A stretch of DNA of 64,000 nucleotides from Eremophila alpestris peregrina (GCA_009792885.1 WMCF01000081.1:745072-809071), one strand, 5' to 3'. Shown: positions 50,131-62,465, counted from the first letter of the stretch. The notes: generated by a model from the letters alone, not told the origin. A program made the numbers and translations.

Positions 50131-53100
50131 GAGGTTAAAAGTCCCTCCACGCTCACTGTGGGAACCGTTCGTTGCCAGCTGATGTCCTGACCTGGGAGTC
50201 GCCGGGCCAGGACATCTCCTAAGATATCCCTCGTTATCCCATGCGCCTCCTCTTGGAAAAGCAGCCCAAGCCCTGCCAAAGCGCCGATCACCACTGGCAG
50301 CATTTCTGCAAGTGCAGAAGCAGCTCTGAGAGTAGAGAAGCTCGAGCGTGCCGCAGGAGGTGGGTGACCAAACCGGCAGCTACGTCCTCAGGCAGCCGCT
50401 GTGCAAACACAGGAGAGGTGTTCTCTGGTTGACTCTCTCCTGCGCTCGCTCCATCACTCCCTCCCTGGCTGGGATGGGGCTCAGACATCCAGATTCAAAC
50501 GGAAGCTCCAAGCCAGAGGTTCCTCTCTGTTTTGCATTAAGGTACACCGGGAGATCAACACGAAGCACATGAAATGTGCTATGGACAGCAGAGGGGTGAA
50601 CCCCAGCTGCTGCCTCAGTCACGGTCACAACCCAGCGCTGGGGCAGTCCATTTAGTGTTTTCTCCAAGTCCTATTCTCCAAGCAGAGACAGCGTGAATTC
50701 TTTATTCTGGTGTTGTCTCTTTCCTGAACTCATCCATTAATTCTTTTCGTTTCTGCGGGCAACAGGCAAGTGATGGTGGGAGGAGAAGTAGTGCAAAGGT
50801 GGGTTTGGGGTATCACATGCTCCAGGACCCCGAGAGCTGATCCTGAAAGGCTGCAGTATTGTTTACATGCAAGAAAGTTGTCCCAGCCTCCCAGCAATTC
50901 TGCTCTGCTGGAAGTTGTGCTGAGAAATTCTTAGAAGTCAGGTTTCAGGTGGAGCAAGCCTCAGCATGGGCCAGCCACAGCTTGACACCTGGTACCCAGC
51001 CGCTGGCAGCATCCAAAGCCCTGACAGCCCATAATTACGTGTTTATCTGACTGCTTCAACAAACTCCCGGTGTCACCAACACAATTATGCTGTCCCATTT
51101 CCGCCATTTCACTTTTCTCCCAAATCACTAATTCATTCCATGCAAAATTAGCTTCCCCTTGATGACTGCATGTGATTATCCAGAGCAAAGATGGCAGTTT
51201 ATGATTATTATAGTGAAATGGAGTTTGCTCATCACTCTGCTTAATCCAGGGCCAGCACGTTTAGTGCAGGGCCCTCTGCTGGCACCCTCAGGGAGTCCTG
51301 CACAAACCTCGTTTCATCATTTTAATATTTTTCTAGGTTTTGTCATAACTCAGCTTTGTAATAGTCATCAATAAGCTAATTTTGACAGCACTTTTTTCAG
51401 TCTAGCTCTTATGCATTATGGTTTTCTCTTAATTTTCCATTACTGTGTGTGTGCGGGTGTGTTATGAGTAAAATACAAGTAGCAGATTGAGTTGTTATTT
51501 CAAAGAATTTTTTTAATGTTTTTTGGGGTTTTACCAAGCAACTGTAGTTAGCTACTTCCTAAAATCAACTTTTCTTATCGAGTTTGGGTTGGGGTTTTTT
51601 TTCCAGATCCAAAATTGCCTTGCTTGCAGTAGACCTACTGCAAGCATTCTGAGTCTTGCTTCTTTTTATGAGGGAACCCATAAGACAAGGATCTCACCCA
51701 CGGATGAGAAGTGACTGTGGCCAGGCAGTGACTTCTCTGTGAAGCTGGTGGCAGGCCATGGTCTCTCTTTGCAGCAGAACAGTCAGCATTTTTCATTTTC
51801 ATTAAAATCTCACTCCCTAAATACAACCACAGAATGGAGTCCAGCCTCCAGGCATCTCTGCCAACAGGCTGTAGATGCTCCTAACCTGCCCATTCAGGGT
51901 CCAAGGAGAAGAATCCATTCAAATGTGTAATTCAGCCTCTCAGCATAAAGCTTTATCATTCTAACAAAGAATACTCAGTGCTGTTCCCTAGGAAAAGGGC
52001 TGGTAGAATTATCTGAACCCTCTAAGAGCACAAACCCACCCCTCCTGAGAGAGAAAATGCAACTTCCTTCCTACAGGTAAAAGGCAGGAAGATATAACTA
52101 ACATTAATCACCGTCAAATCTTACCCATCACTTAATAAGCCTTCCTGCACAGCAGGACATCGTGTCAGCCATTTCACTCAGTGTGGGGAGAAGCAGGAGG
52201 GGCTGCAGCCTTCCCCTGGTGTTCCCAGAGCTCTGCACTGCTCCAGACACCACCTGCTGAACACCATGTGCCTGCAGAGAAGTTACAGCTCTCTGCTGGG
52301 GAGTAGCACTACTCACAACCCTCCCAAAATTTCGACTCCTGCTGCCTTGATCCACTACAGGAGCTGGACTCACAGTGTGCACGAGCTGCAGTGATGATTG
52401 TGACTCCACCACGATCACCAGGACTGCTCTGTGAGTTGTACCAAGCAGTAGCTTCTCTCCTGCCTCCCAGAGATTGATCATCTCTCCAGCTGAAAACTCA
52501 GGCTAATTCATTGGGACAACACAGCATCACCCCAAACCCCTTTGTCCCACTGCAGAGCTGTGGCATGTGACAGCCCCGTTGACTCTGGAAGCTTTTCCTT
52601 GAATGACCTTGCCATCTTAACTGCAGCACAAAGCTGTCCTTTGCGTTTAGTGACAGGAAAAATACCAAATTTTAAATCAGTGTTTATCATCGTAAAGACA
52701 GTTGAAGAGGAAGATAACTTACACATAACTGCCTGTCCTAGTCTGCTCCTTCCACAGGATGGGAAAGAAATAGGGGAGCATAAAAAACAGGTGGGCATCA
52801 TTACTAAGAACAGAAAGAACCTCACAGGCAGAGTATTCACTTTGAAAGGCTCAGGCTGCCTTTTCTTGTTTGTTAGATGTTGCCAGAAGCGAGTGTGAAA
52901 TGCACCAAGTCAGTGGCCCTATCTGCTATGGGAAAAATGGGATCTAGATACCAACATGTATTTAAAATCAACAATACACGAGGCTAGCTGTAAAGAAGGG
53001 AAACGAAGCAGCTTTCAAAGCAACAGGCATCTGCAGAATTTGGACAGAGGTGTTCACACATCACCTGAGGCACAGAGCTGCAGGAAAAGCTTTGCAGACA

Positions 53101-54359
53101 CTCTAACCAATTGCACTGAAGAGTGAGTGCTGTGACAGATGTGCATCAGCAGCACCTTGTATTTGGAAAATTAAAGCTTTCCGTCAACTCTGAAATATTT
53201 TGGTATCAAAAATATACTGCACTGTCATTTCAGTGTTTTCCATTTCATTTCTGACTGACCCTTAAACGCAGCTGTAGGCACAGAAACCATCCTCCCCACA
53301 AGCACGTGTGTGCACCCAACCAGCAGGTTTCAGCAAGCACTGCAACCCCGTGGCAGAGTGAGCACATCTGGCTGACAGCAGCACAGCCAAATGTGCCTTC
53401 CATGGATGTCTGGTCCATACCAGGTGGCCATCTGGAGCCACTGACCATGTGGGACCATCTGGAGCAGCAGGAGCACCTTCCTGCAGGCCAGGCAGCACCT
53501 CAGCAGCAGCGAGGTGTCTGCTGGTATCTGGGCCAGATCACCTTCCTGTAAGGTTGTAAAACTGGGACATCCAGAACAAAGAGCCTTCAAGGTGTGGCTA
53601 CACTACAGATGGCTTCTCAAGAGCCTCTGAAGCAAGCCTTGAAAGCTAATAAAATTTAAAATTTCAGAAAGAATCTCAGTTGAATTATTACATCAGAATT
53701 TTAGAGCCCTCTCAGTGAATTTTCATCATCTTTACCTTCACGTAACACAGCAAAAAATAAAAGCCACCAAAAGTCATCTGCTGCAATATATATTTTAATT
53801 CAAAGTGAATCTTGACAGTAATACACCATAAATTCTTATTTTGACACTCACCAAAATAGTCACCTGGAAAACCCGCTTTTTGTGACAAAGTACAGAAGGC
53901 TTGGTCACATTTAAATCACTGAGAACTAGAAAGAAATACTATCGCAAACTGTAAGAGACATTACATCCATAAAAAATTTTCCCAGTCCTCATATTGTAAT
54001 ATTGCACAGTGCAATTGCTACATGGCGAACTAGTGTAGCAGAGAAATCCAAAGCAAAAAAAAAAAAGCCACAAGTCTACAAATTGTTAAACAGTAACAGT
54101 TCAACCTTATTAATCAAGTCTCTATCACTGGGTGTTTCTGGAACAAGTCTTCCTACAGCTTGCAGTGTGATTTAACTTTTACTTAACACAAACCACGTTA
54201 ATTAGCAGTAAAAACAGAAAATTTTAAAATTAAAACAAAACAAAACAAAAAGGAGTTAATACAGTAGCATATTTGACCAATAAAACACCCTGAAGTTAAA
54301 AAATGAACAAAAGAAATTAATATAAAACCTTGCAAATTAAAGTAAGATGCACATATGCA
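50131..54359. other. Intergenic interval between HIPK3 and the CpG-island gene
   Basis: About 4.2 kb with no gene recognised. Open frames at 50380-50667, 52128-52481, 52542-52898 and 53245-53590 are short, lack domain similarity that I can recognise, and have no splice or promoter support. Short T-rich stretches and a small GT run near 51447-51460 are the only simple repeats noted. Enhancers could be present, but the sequence alone does not show them. Confidence 0.65.
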
Positions 54360-54379
54360 ATTCCATAGTCATGCAGTGT

Positions 54380-54385
54380 TTTATT
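54380..54385 (-). terminator. HIPK3: Probable distal HIPK3 polyadenylation signal
   Basis: Plus-strand TTTATT, which is AATAAA on the HIPK3 strand, lies about 2.98 kb after the stop codon. No other canonical AATAAA is seen on this strand between here and about 53.2 kb. The upstream hexamers listed under the UTR are alternatives. Confidence 0.5.
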
Positions 54386-55688
54386 TAAAAAAGGCATTAA
54401 AATGGTATAATGTAAAAATGTTTCTCAGAGGATGACTTTTTTCACAGAAAAGGCCCTTGCCCTGAAAGCTTTTTTTACTGCAGATGGGCCCCAGACACTT
54501 GCAGTGACAAGAGTCCGTTCTCTCAGAGTATATTGCAGGAGGAGGGGGGAAAGTCACCTGGTGTTGGATTTAAGCTGTGCCAGGATCCCAAATATTTAAT
54601 TTTTTGAAATGCAGACATTTCTATGATTACAACACATAGAAAGAGCAGCAGATCTAATTTGGGGTGCATTTACAGCAACCTTTTTCTGCATACAGCAGGG
54701 TACTGCGGTGATACACAGAGTGTCAATTTAACAAGCACATTAGCTCCAAACCTTAAGCACAGTAAAAAGAAAGTACAGAAAACACATCAGACCCATGATG
54801 ATCCCCGTGGAAAAAAAAAAAAAAAAAAAGCAGGCTTTTTTTTGTTGGTTTTGTTCATTTTTTTGGTTTTTTTTTTGGTTTTTTTTCTTAACACGATACA
54901 AAAATCTATGTGCTCCGTTTGCATTGGTGGTTCTTGGTGTGTCCATTGCCTGCAATGGAGTGAGCACCAAAAAAAGGGAGTGAACAGAAAACTGCCTGCT
55001 GGACCACACAGCACGAGTTGGAAGTGGTAAAGGTGGACATCCAATTTGACTCCCCATGTTTAGTCTTTACATACTTGTTGGTAAGATTTCAAATTCATCA
55101 GGATACTCCTAGTTGCTAATGTATACTTTATATACACACACACTTGTACAAAATGCATAGAGTTGATTGCTAAAAACATTGAAACTTTTGGGAAAAGTTA
55201 GGTTTCTTAATTTCCAGTGTGATTAAAAATGTACTGCTGGTATTTTTTTTAATGATCTAATACTGTTGTATTTTAGTTATTACTTAAAAAATAAATCAAA
55301 TGTAGGCACATTTATTTCATTCAGACATTCATTAAATAAAACACTGCTTGTATTAGTGGAGTAAAGAAAAAGATTACCAGTTATTAGCTTATTGACAGAG
55401 TTAAACTCAAATGCTTTGCACTCTTATTCCAGTCAACATTGCAAGGATTGTATTCCAGATTTTGTTTTTAAAAAAGTTAAGTCAAGCCTGCAAGATGCAG
55501 CTCCTTAAGTGTCTACACAATGCCAATATGAAAACATAAAAAAATTAAGTTACATTAATACATCCACTTATATGCAGTGATGAGCTCAAAGTTAATGGAG
55601 ATAAAATACTGATGCAAATAACACACCCCAAAAAAACATATGCAATCATCTTCCATCATTTACAGTATAGTAGTTACGACACTTCAAA

Positions 55689-55768
55689 CAAAAAAACAAA
55701 ATTTAAAAAAACAAACAAAAACAAACAAACAAAAAACCCCAAACAAAAAAACCAAACCCCAAACCCAG
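55689..55768. repeat. A/C-rich simple repeat in the HIPK3 3' UTR
   Basis: AAACA and CAAACAAA units grading into CCCCAAAC, which is T/G-rich on the transcript strand (GTTTG repeats). It lies within the HIPK3 terminal exon. Confidence 0.85.
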
Positions 55769-57360
55769 CTTCTATTTCATGTAATTAGACTTGTACAGAA
55801 ATTAGAAGGCTAAGAAAGAACTAGTTAATCACCTAATTTCACAGCTATCTGAAGTGGCAATCATTATATAGCAGCTTATCTATGATACATTCAAGATAAA
55901 TGATACAATTTATTACTTGCCCATAAGCTAAAACACAGCCTCAGCTTAATACCTTCCATAAATCCCATCTCTACACTACAGTATACTTGAGGTCTATGAA
56001 AAAGTAGCTACCTTTTATAGGAAATGGATGATTAAGTCTTTGGTGCTGCAAAAGCAACTTCATTTGAACAAAACAAAAAAATGAAAAGACACACTTCCTA
56101 AGGAGAAAGGAAAAAAAAATGCAAAAAGCATGTAATTTACGTCCCTGACGGAATGTATTAAATAAGCAAACACCCACAACAGGCTAAAACAAATACTATT
56201 CATGTAAAAAGACTAAAATCTCTCCCATGCATAAATGAAAGATTGCACACAAAGAACTCACATCTTTTTCAAGCTTCAACAGTAAATATTCTGCTACTAG
56301 TTATTAAATACTGCACGGCTTGCTCAAGCTAAGATGAAACCACATCATGGATCAACAAGCACTTGGCTTCTCCTTTCATTAGCTAGTCAGTCATGCCTAC
56401 CTCACCTCTAAACATTTTATTATATCCAATTAGACAAACACTTTTAAAATAAACTACTTAGGCTGTATTGCAGTTCCATTTACCAGTATGAAATACTGTC
56501 TTGTGTGTCACTACTCAATAGCTACTGAATCAACTTTCCTTAAGCACTACTAAAGTCCTGTCCTGAAACTAGATCATTCTGGGGGGGCAGAGAAAGACAG
56601 CAAAATTCGGCTACAGCAAAACACGCTGCCTTCTCAATCAGGAAAATACACCCAATACTAAAATAATACCACACAAAACCCAAAATGAGCATTACGCTAT
56701 CAAAAAATCAGCAGATCTGAATTTTTAAGTGCTGCAGTCCTCAACATTTATATATAAGTAATAACATTAACAACCTCAAATATTTAAGGCACTATGTGTG
56801 GGAACAGTTTACAATGCAGCTGAGATTATTAGGACAACAACATTTAAGAGCAATGTTTAGGCCTTTTCTTCGCCCATGCAAAAGACACATGCAATGTGAA
56901 GAACAACAGCTCAACTTTTAGATAAGTGACTCAACATTTAAACACCAAGATACGCAACACAAACAAGTTACTTCTACACTGTACTGCTGACACATGTGCA
57001 TCTGTTGCTCTAGTTCTGTACACTGAATGGCTTCCCAAATGTAGACGTGTCTTGCACTAGTTAGAAGGCAATTTTATAAAAAATAGCAGGAGCAAAACCA
57101 GATTTCTGCTCCCATAAGTCACCTGTCTAAAGTTACTATATAAGAAGATAACATGACCAAAGACAAGTTATACCAAATGTGCAAAACACATTAAAAGTGA
57201 GTTTTTTTTTTTAAAGCTCAGAGTTGTTTAAATTGCACCCAAGTCTACATGATTCAAAAAAATAATTTTCCTGTTGTGCCATGGCTAATACGTAATAAAT
57301 ACCATGTTTCTTCTTAAACCAAACTTCTGCGTCACCGAGCTTCCTCAACAGGCTGAGTCC

Positions 57361-57831
57361 TCACATGAACGGGTACTGGCTGAGTTTGGTGGGGCTCAGC
57401 GGGAACCCGGCGTAAGCGGCGGGCGAGGCCGCGATGTACGAGTGGGGCGGGAAGATGTGGGGCTTGTACTGGCTCTGCTGCACGCTGGGGGAAGGCAGCA
57501 GGCGGGGGTTGATGCCGACCGGCACTTGGTGCACCATCCCCCCGGGGTGGCTCAGGCTGTAGCTCGGGTGCTGGAGCAGAGGCCGGGAGGCGCAGGGCGA
57601 GGCCAGGAGGTGCGCCACGGGCGCGGCCGAGCTGAGCGGCGCCGGGGACGCGAACGGGAGGATGGCGGGCTGCCCGCCCCGGTGGGAGCTCCCCGGTACC
57701 CGGCTGGGGCTGCCCTGCGGCAGGGAGAACGCGGGGCCGGCGAGGAAAGGCTGCTGCTGCTGCTGCTGCTGCCTCCGCGGGGCGAAGTTGCCGTTCCACT
57801 CCTGCAGCCCCGAGCCGAAGTGCTGCTGGAC
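57361..57831 (-). CDS. HIPK3: HIPK3 last coding exon and stop
   Basis: 471 bp of coding sequence after acceptor GTGTGTGTGGCCAG|GTCC, encoding 156 residues and TGA at 57361-57363. It begins VQQHFGSGLQEWNGNF. A run of seven Gln codons follows (57751-57771 on plus as CTG repeats). Then come SSAAPVAHLLASPCASRP, GGMVHQVPVGINPRLLPSPS and the tail AGFPLSPTKLSQYPFM. This is the HIPK3 autoinhibitory Tyr/His-rich C-terminus. Compared with human, the Gln run and the sequence just after it are different and the final residues are YPFM rather than YPYM. The exon is far more GC-rich than the upstream exons. Confidence 0.96.
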   Translation of the reverse strand, partial: VQQHFGSGLQEWNGNFAPRRQQQQQQQPFLAGPAFSLPQGSPSRVPGSSHRGGQPAILPFASPAPLSSAAPVAHLLASPCASRPLLQHPSYSLSHPGGMVHQVPVGINPRLLPSPSVQQSQYKPHIFPPHSYIAASPAAYAGFPLSPTKLSQYPFM

Positions 57832-59456
57832 CTGGCCACACACACACAGAAACGGGCAGGGCTTAGCGACCCCCGGAGCAAAGAGAGCGGGAAAAATGGA
57901 GGAAAATGCACTAAAACTAGTCAACTTAAAATCAGGAGGAATATAGAGGTATTATTAAATGCTTCGACAGAACAAAAAAAAAAAAAGATAGTAGCTATTT
58001 AGGTAGCAGCACAGACAATAAGAGATGGAAAACGGAACACGAGTTATTTTAATGCTCTTGCAAAGGGGGAAAAAAAAAGGATAAAATGCCATGCTGGGCT
58101 GTTTTAACAGAAATACCATGTATCACATGAGCAAGGTGCTTATTCCACTCTACTCAGCACTGGCTTGGCATCAATTGGAAGTGCTGCATTCAGTTTGGGC
58201 ACCATAATGAGGCACAAAGAGGACAAATAGGAGAGAAATTTTAGAGGAGAGCAGAAAAAATAATAAACGGATTGAAAATATTTGAGACAACTAGGCAAAC
58301 AGAAGTCTAGGTCTACAGTCACAGGAAGATGTGGCAATCATTAACCATTATAAAGAGAAAAGACTAAAAATCAATTACTCCCATTATATGATGCAGACTT
58401 CAAACTACATAGGGCATCTACCAAGAAAAAAGGATCAGCATAAATTTTTGTAATGAAAATAACATTCTACACTTTCTGCCAAAAGGCTGAGGAGCTGCAG
58501 ACACTGAAGAGATTAAAAATTAATACCATGCTGATCATATTAAGGTTTGCTTAGGATTAATTAAACAAATCCTTTTGCATAATCATGCAGAAGGGGAGAC
58601 TGTCACCCACCCAAATGTTTCTTTCAATCTAAACTATTCAAGCCATTATTGCTAAATCCTCTTATCTACACATAGCATGCTTTTATTTAGCATTTAACTT
58701 ACTATATTCACAGTTTCTCTGCAAGACTTACACCAACAGGTAAGTCTCTCACATTAATGCACCTCCAGCTATCTAACCAAAAGCTCAATGCAGCTACAGC
58801 TCCAAGATAATTAATTAAAAGGGGCTTAAGCTTGGTGTCATGTGTCAACTTCAGTTCTCAGCCACAGCAGACACGTTTACTGTGTTGTTGGGCAATGATA
58901 AAAGTGACTTTTAAATTAGCTTTAGGTATCTTCTAACATTGGATGGAACTACAATCACAGTCTCATCTCCCCTCCAGCTTCAACACCTAGCAGCAAAGGT
59001 AAGAGTTTGGTTTGCTGAGTTCTATCTCACCTCTGGATACTGAAACTAAAATACTTTCATGCACACTACTGACAGAACAGCACTGAGATACAGCTGCAGA
59101 TTTTAACTGCACACTATGAGTATTTTAGCATTTGGATGTAGGAAAAATAAATGCTGACGTATTTTTTTTTGTCTCATGCTTTGATATTGTGCAAGCATTG
59201 ACAATTTTCCCAGTGTGGCTTTTGCGTTATTTTTTTAAAATAGAGCCAGCTGTTTTAAGAAAATGACCCCAAATGAAATATACTTATGACTTGCCCAGTA
59301 AGTTGAAATCTGTTTTTCAAGATTTGAACACTTCTTTTATCAAACTGCTGAAAACCTGCAGCTGCCACAGACAGCAACTGAAACTGTGAGCATTCAGTTT
59401 GGAACTCAACTTCTCCAACTCCACATCTGGAGCTTGTTGGATGCAATTGCACGTAC
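57832..59456 (-). other. HIPK3: HIPK3 last intron
   Basis: 1625-bp intron from GTACGT to GTGTGTGTGGCCAG. The acceptor tract is a GT-repeat rather than a simple pyrimidine run. Short A-tracts lie at about 57973-57986 and 58069-58080. No mobile element is recognised. Confidence 0.88.
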
Positions 59457-59581
59457 CTGACTGAAGTTTCCATGCTGCTGATGGAATGCTGATGTCCGTT
59501 TCTGCTGACGGTTTCCCACCACAGAAGACTGGTTTATTCTTCCCAGGACAGACCGACCCTTTCTCGGCTGGCACCTAGAAA
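59457..59581 (-). CDS. HIPK3: HIPK3 penultimate coding exon
   Basis: 125 bp. The in-frame acceptor is TCTTGGAAG|TTTCTAGG. It gives V-S-R-C-Q-P, aligning with D-S-I-C-Q-P of human HIPK3. It continues RKGRSVLGRINQSSVVGNRQ and ends HQQHGNFSQ at donor CAG|GTACGT, phase 0. A second AG seven bases downstream (TTTCTAG|GTGC) looks like an acceptor but would shift the frame, so I did not use it. The basic QQKRTS segment and the Gln/His content match the start of the HIPK Tyr/His-rich region. Confidence 0.9.
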
Positions 59582-59863
59582 CTTCCAAGACAGAAATAAA
59601 CCATGTCATGCTTTTGTTGTCACTATTCTCTTCTGGCAAAAGTTAGTCAAGGTTTCATTTGCTTAAGCATGCAGGGAGAAATAATAATACACCAATTAAA
59701 GTCAAACCCTAGCACTGTTTAGAAGTGGTTACTACAGATTAGCAGTTGTATGAGTAGGTCAAAATCTTCATATATATATATATAATTAATATATTGAATA
59801 AATACTGAAACTTCTATTCTTATCTACTGGCATATAAAGAGAAAACTACCTGAACTAACTTAC
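59582..59863 (-). other. HIPK3: HIPK3 intron with TA repeat
   Basis: 282-bp intron from GTAAGT to an acceptor with a weak, purine-interrupted tract (TCTTGGAAG). It contains a short (TA)n run near 59771-59785. Confidence 0.85.
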
Positions 59864-60099
59864 CTGTATTCACCATCTGTTCCTCAAGATGTAACCTGTT
59901 TTCAAGTCTCATGGGTGGTACCACTACTGTGCAAACAGTTGATTTGGTTTCAGGGTTAACTGAGGCTCTTGCTTCCTTATTTTTATTGTTATTGTCTACA
60001 AAGCCATTTTCCACAAAGGGGCTGTCATGTCCTGAGGAGTCTGAGCTTGGGGAACCATCCACTGTATCACATCCACTTTCCTGTTCATCATCTGACATA
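59864..60099 (-). CDS. HIPK3: HIPK3 internal exon (acidic linker)
   Basis: 236 bp, acceptor TTTTTTTTCAG|TATG and donor AATACAG|GTAAGT. The first base completes Ser, after which the exon reads MSDDEQESGCDTVDGSPSSD, SSGHDSPFVENGFVDN and VCTVVVPPMRLENRLH, ending MVNT plus one base of the next codon. The first half is close to human HIPK3. The second half has diverged (a run of Asn/Lys near NNNKNKEARAS). It is predicted to be disordered and acidic. Its internal ATG is not a start codon. Confidence 0.95.
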
Positions 60100-61507
60100 C
60101 TGAAAAAAAATAAAAGTATTGCAATGAAGCAAAGAGATTTCCATGATAGATGTACATTTTCTTAACACATTAAATTTATAGAAGTGAAATTACTCAAAGG
60201 TGGATAAAAATGATGCATTGTAATTAGACAAGCACATATATTCAAACTCATCCTCCCCATAAATTGCAAGGCTCAGAGAAAAGAGAAAACTTCTTTATAT
60301 TAAAAATTGATAGAATACTTGCTTAACTTAAAGCAAAGAAAAAACAGCAGTGAATTCACTAATGCCTAAATATATGGTCAAGTCCTTCAGTGATTTTACA
60401 GCTCACATAACACGTCCTTATTGCATGTTGTTTAAAATAGGACAATACAAATAAAACTACTTATGAAAGTTAACTTTTTGTAGAAAGTACTTTGGCACTA
60501 TGAGGACCAGCACAAAAGTCTGAAGATTTAACAACACAAGGAGGTAATTGTAGTGTTTTCAAGTAACAAATAGTGATAATTTGACAGCTACTGAGCAATT
60601 AATTGTACCTCTATATTATTAACTTTTGATTCGAGTTGCTAATTATGTAACTTCATATAAGTGCAATGCTACTGAAACCAGAATCCAACACACTCCTCTA
60701 CTATTGACATAAAGTTGAATTACCATGGGGAATTCAATTACAGGTCAGTTCCTCACAATTCAAAGAAAATACCATAAAATCAAGCTGGTATTTATAAAAA
60801 CTTATCTGAATTTTTGAATGTTTTGATACAAAAGAATATCAAAGGACTGACAATGTTAACTACCAACCAGTGAGATTACCTGATGCAGACTCAAGAGTTC
60901 CACCTCCTTGTCAATACATGCTTGGATAGAATCTTTAATTACTTTAAACAAAGTAATTTGTTTCATTAGGACCTTAATTACAATTCATTTTGCAAAATGA
61001 AACCGCTGAAGGCTCAAGCTAGACATGAGGCAGTGAAGATAAAAACATTTAAAAGGTGTTCACAAGAACAGTGAGCCTAAGTGAGCCTTACTTTTGGTAG
61101 AAGAAAAAAGGCATCAATGTCATTAAAGGTTACAAGATACACAATGGGTAAACCATCAAAAAATACGTAGGGACCAAACCTGTCACATACTACTTTGGCT
61201 TATTTAATCTTGCAACTCTAGAAGATTTTTATCCCAAAGGAAGTTGCATGTGACATGCTTATATTTTCTGTGTGAACACCATTCATTCAGTATTCTGAAA
61301 GCTTCCAATGTAGCAGGACAGATCTGTTTGGAATGAGAACAGAGCAGTCTATGCTGTGCAACCATAGGCCAGTAAATTAATTTTTAAACAGATCATTTAC
61401 CCTCACCAGCTGGCAACATAACAAAACTTGTGCATTTTTTTAGTATAAACCAGGCCTCCTGTATACTAAGATCTCTCTTTTTTGCTAAAAGAAGCCTGAG
61501 TTTTCAC
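60100..61507 (-). other. HIPK3: HIPK3 intron
   Basis: 1408-bp intron between GTGAAA and the T8 tract of the acceptor. AT-rich. No element or coding exon recognised. Confidence 0.88.
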
Positions 61508-61648
61508 CTGTTGGACCTCTTGCAAGGAGAGGGGCTGGACTGCTCTGATGAGCTGGTGCTGAGTGTGCTGTCAGGGCTGCTGAGGGAGCACACACGGTCC
61601 ATGTTCAGGGTGTTCTGGCAGGCTTCACACTCCAGGCTCCCTTTACAC
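61508..61648 (-). CDS. HIPK3: HIPK3 internal exon (Ser-rich segment)
   Basis: 141 bp, acceptor TGTATGCAG|GTGT, donor AACAG|GTGAAA. It encodes ECKGSLECEACQNTLNMD, then RVCSLSSPDSTLSTSSSEQ and SSPSPCKRSN. This segment is diagnostic of HIPK3 rather than HIPK1 or HIPK2, which have different sequence between the SUMO-interacting motif and the C-terminal tail. The run of Ser-Pro and Ser-Ser pairs looks like a phosphorylated, disordered linker. No anomalies are seen. Confidence 0.95.
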
Positions 61649-62465
61649 CTGCATACAAAAACACTGTCAGCAAACACACCATTCACCACTCATTTGGGTG
61701 CAACTGTGGAATAAAAAAGGGTCCATTATTAGAAAAGGCCCCTTAAATGTAAATTAACATCCAATTCCTTGCTTCTTTTACATCCAAACCAGGTTTTAAA
61801 CCTTTTCACTGTTCTTCTAAAATTCTACACTAAACAAGCATTTTTTTGAAACCTACTAAATATGGATAATTTTTTTACTGAATCAATACTAAAACAAGTA
61901 GATTAAGACATTTTACTACAGCAGTGCCTTGAAACCTTTGACAAAGCTTGGATTTAAAATACAAGCTTCTCCAGTTCAGAACTATTACAAGTAAGGATCA
62001 AGTCAAACAAACATTAAATTTTTAAGTCTTGCATGCTTCTGTGATGGCCCCGTGAAAGCAAACTCTGCTGGGGTACAATACCCAGCACTTGCTTTTGCAC
62101 CCAAAGGTTCACCTTTCCACACTGTTAGAGAAGTTTTAGAACCGTGAAGAACCCATAGTTATGTATTCATATCTACTGGATGCCACTGCTAGAATGGCAA
62201 CATTGAGATACACAGCAAGAATGTTGTTCTTCAACAAATAAACAGGGTGTCACATTATGAAAAAAAACTTAAAAAAACCCCTGGTTTGAAAAGGCTTAAC
62301 ACACACAGATTAATGAGGTCGATTTTTGACACTGTGCTTCCTTTCAACACTACAGAGTTAACTTCCTGCTGAAATTTGGATTAGGAGCACAATATTTGTC
62401 CTTTTTAAATTCAGAGCCACGAGCTGTGCTGAGACAGCCGTACAACAAGCAAGGCAGATGCTCAC
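61649..62465 (-). other. HIPK3: HIPK3 intron
   Basis: 817-bp intron between GTGAGC and TGTATGCAG. Nothing recognisable beyond AT-rich intronic sequence. Confidence 0.88.

Larger units (their letters stand above)
54360..57360 (-). other. HIPK3: HIPK3 3' untranslated region (terminal exon)
   Basis: About 3 kb of AT-rich sequence downstream of the HIPK3 stop, with no credible reading frame. Minus-strand AATAAA hexamers lie at 56416-56421, 55909-55914, 55311-55316 and 54380-54385, allowing several UTR lengths. I set the end about 20 bases beyond the most distal one. The length agrees with the long 3' UTR known for mammalian HIPK3. It contains A/T homopolymers near 54811-54880 and an A/C-rich run at about 55689-55768. 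The exact cleavage site is an estimate, and weaker ATTAAA signals to about 53.79 kb could extend it. Confidence 0.7.

Noticed and set aside
49071..50182. Long open frames on both strands of the CpG island (330 and 340 codons)
   Set aside because: They overlap each other in a stop-poor GC-rich region, are rich in Pro/Ala/Arg/Gly and show no domain. Only the 60-codon minus-strand portion with a signal peptide and a splice donor is supported.
54623..55057. Frames on both strands rich in Lys or Phe
   Set aside because: They are translations of A- and T-tracts in the HIPK3 3' UTR.
57304..58002. 232-codon plus-strand frame
   Set aside because: It is the antisense shadow of the HIPK3 last coding exon and its GC-rich sequence.
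59574..59577. TAG acceptor as the true start of the HIPK3 penultimate exon
   Set aside because: It would shift the frame. The AG seven bases upstream restores the codons matching human HIPK3.
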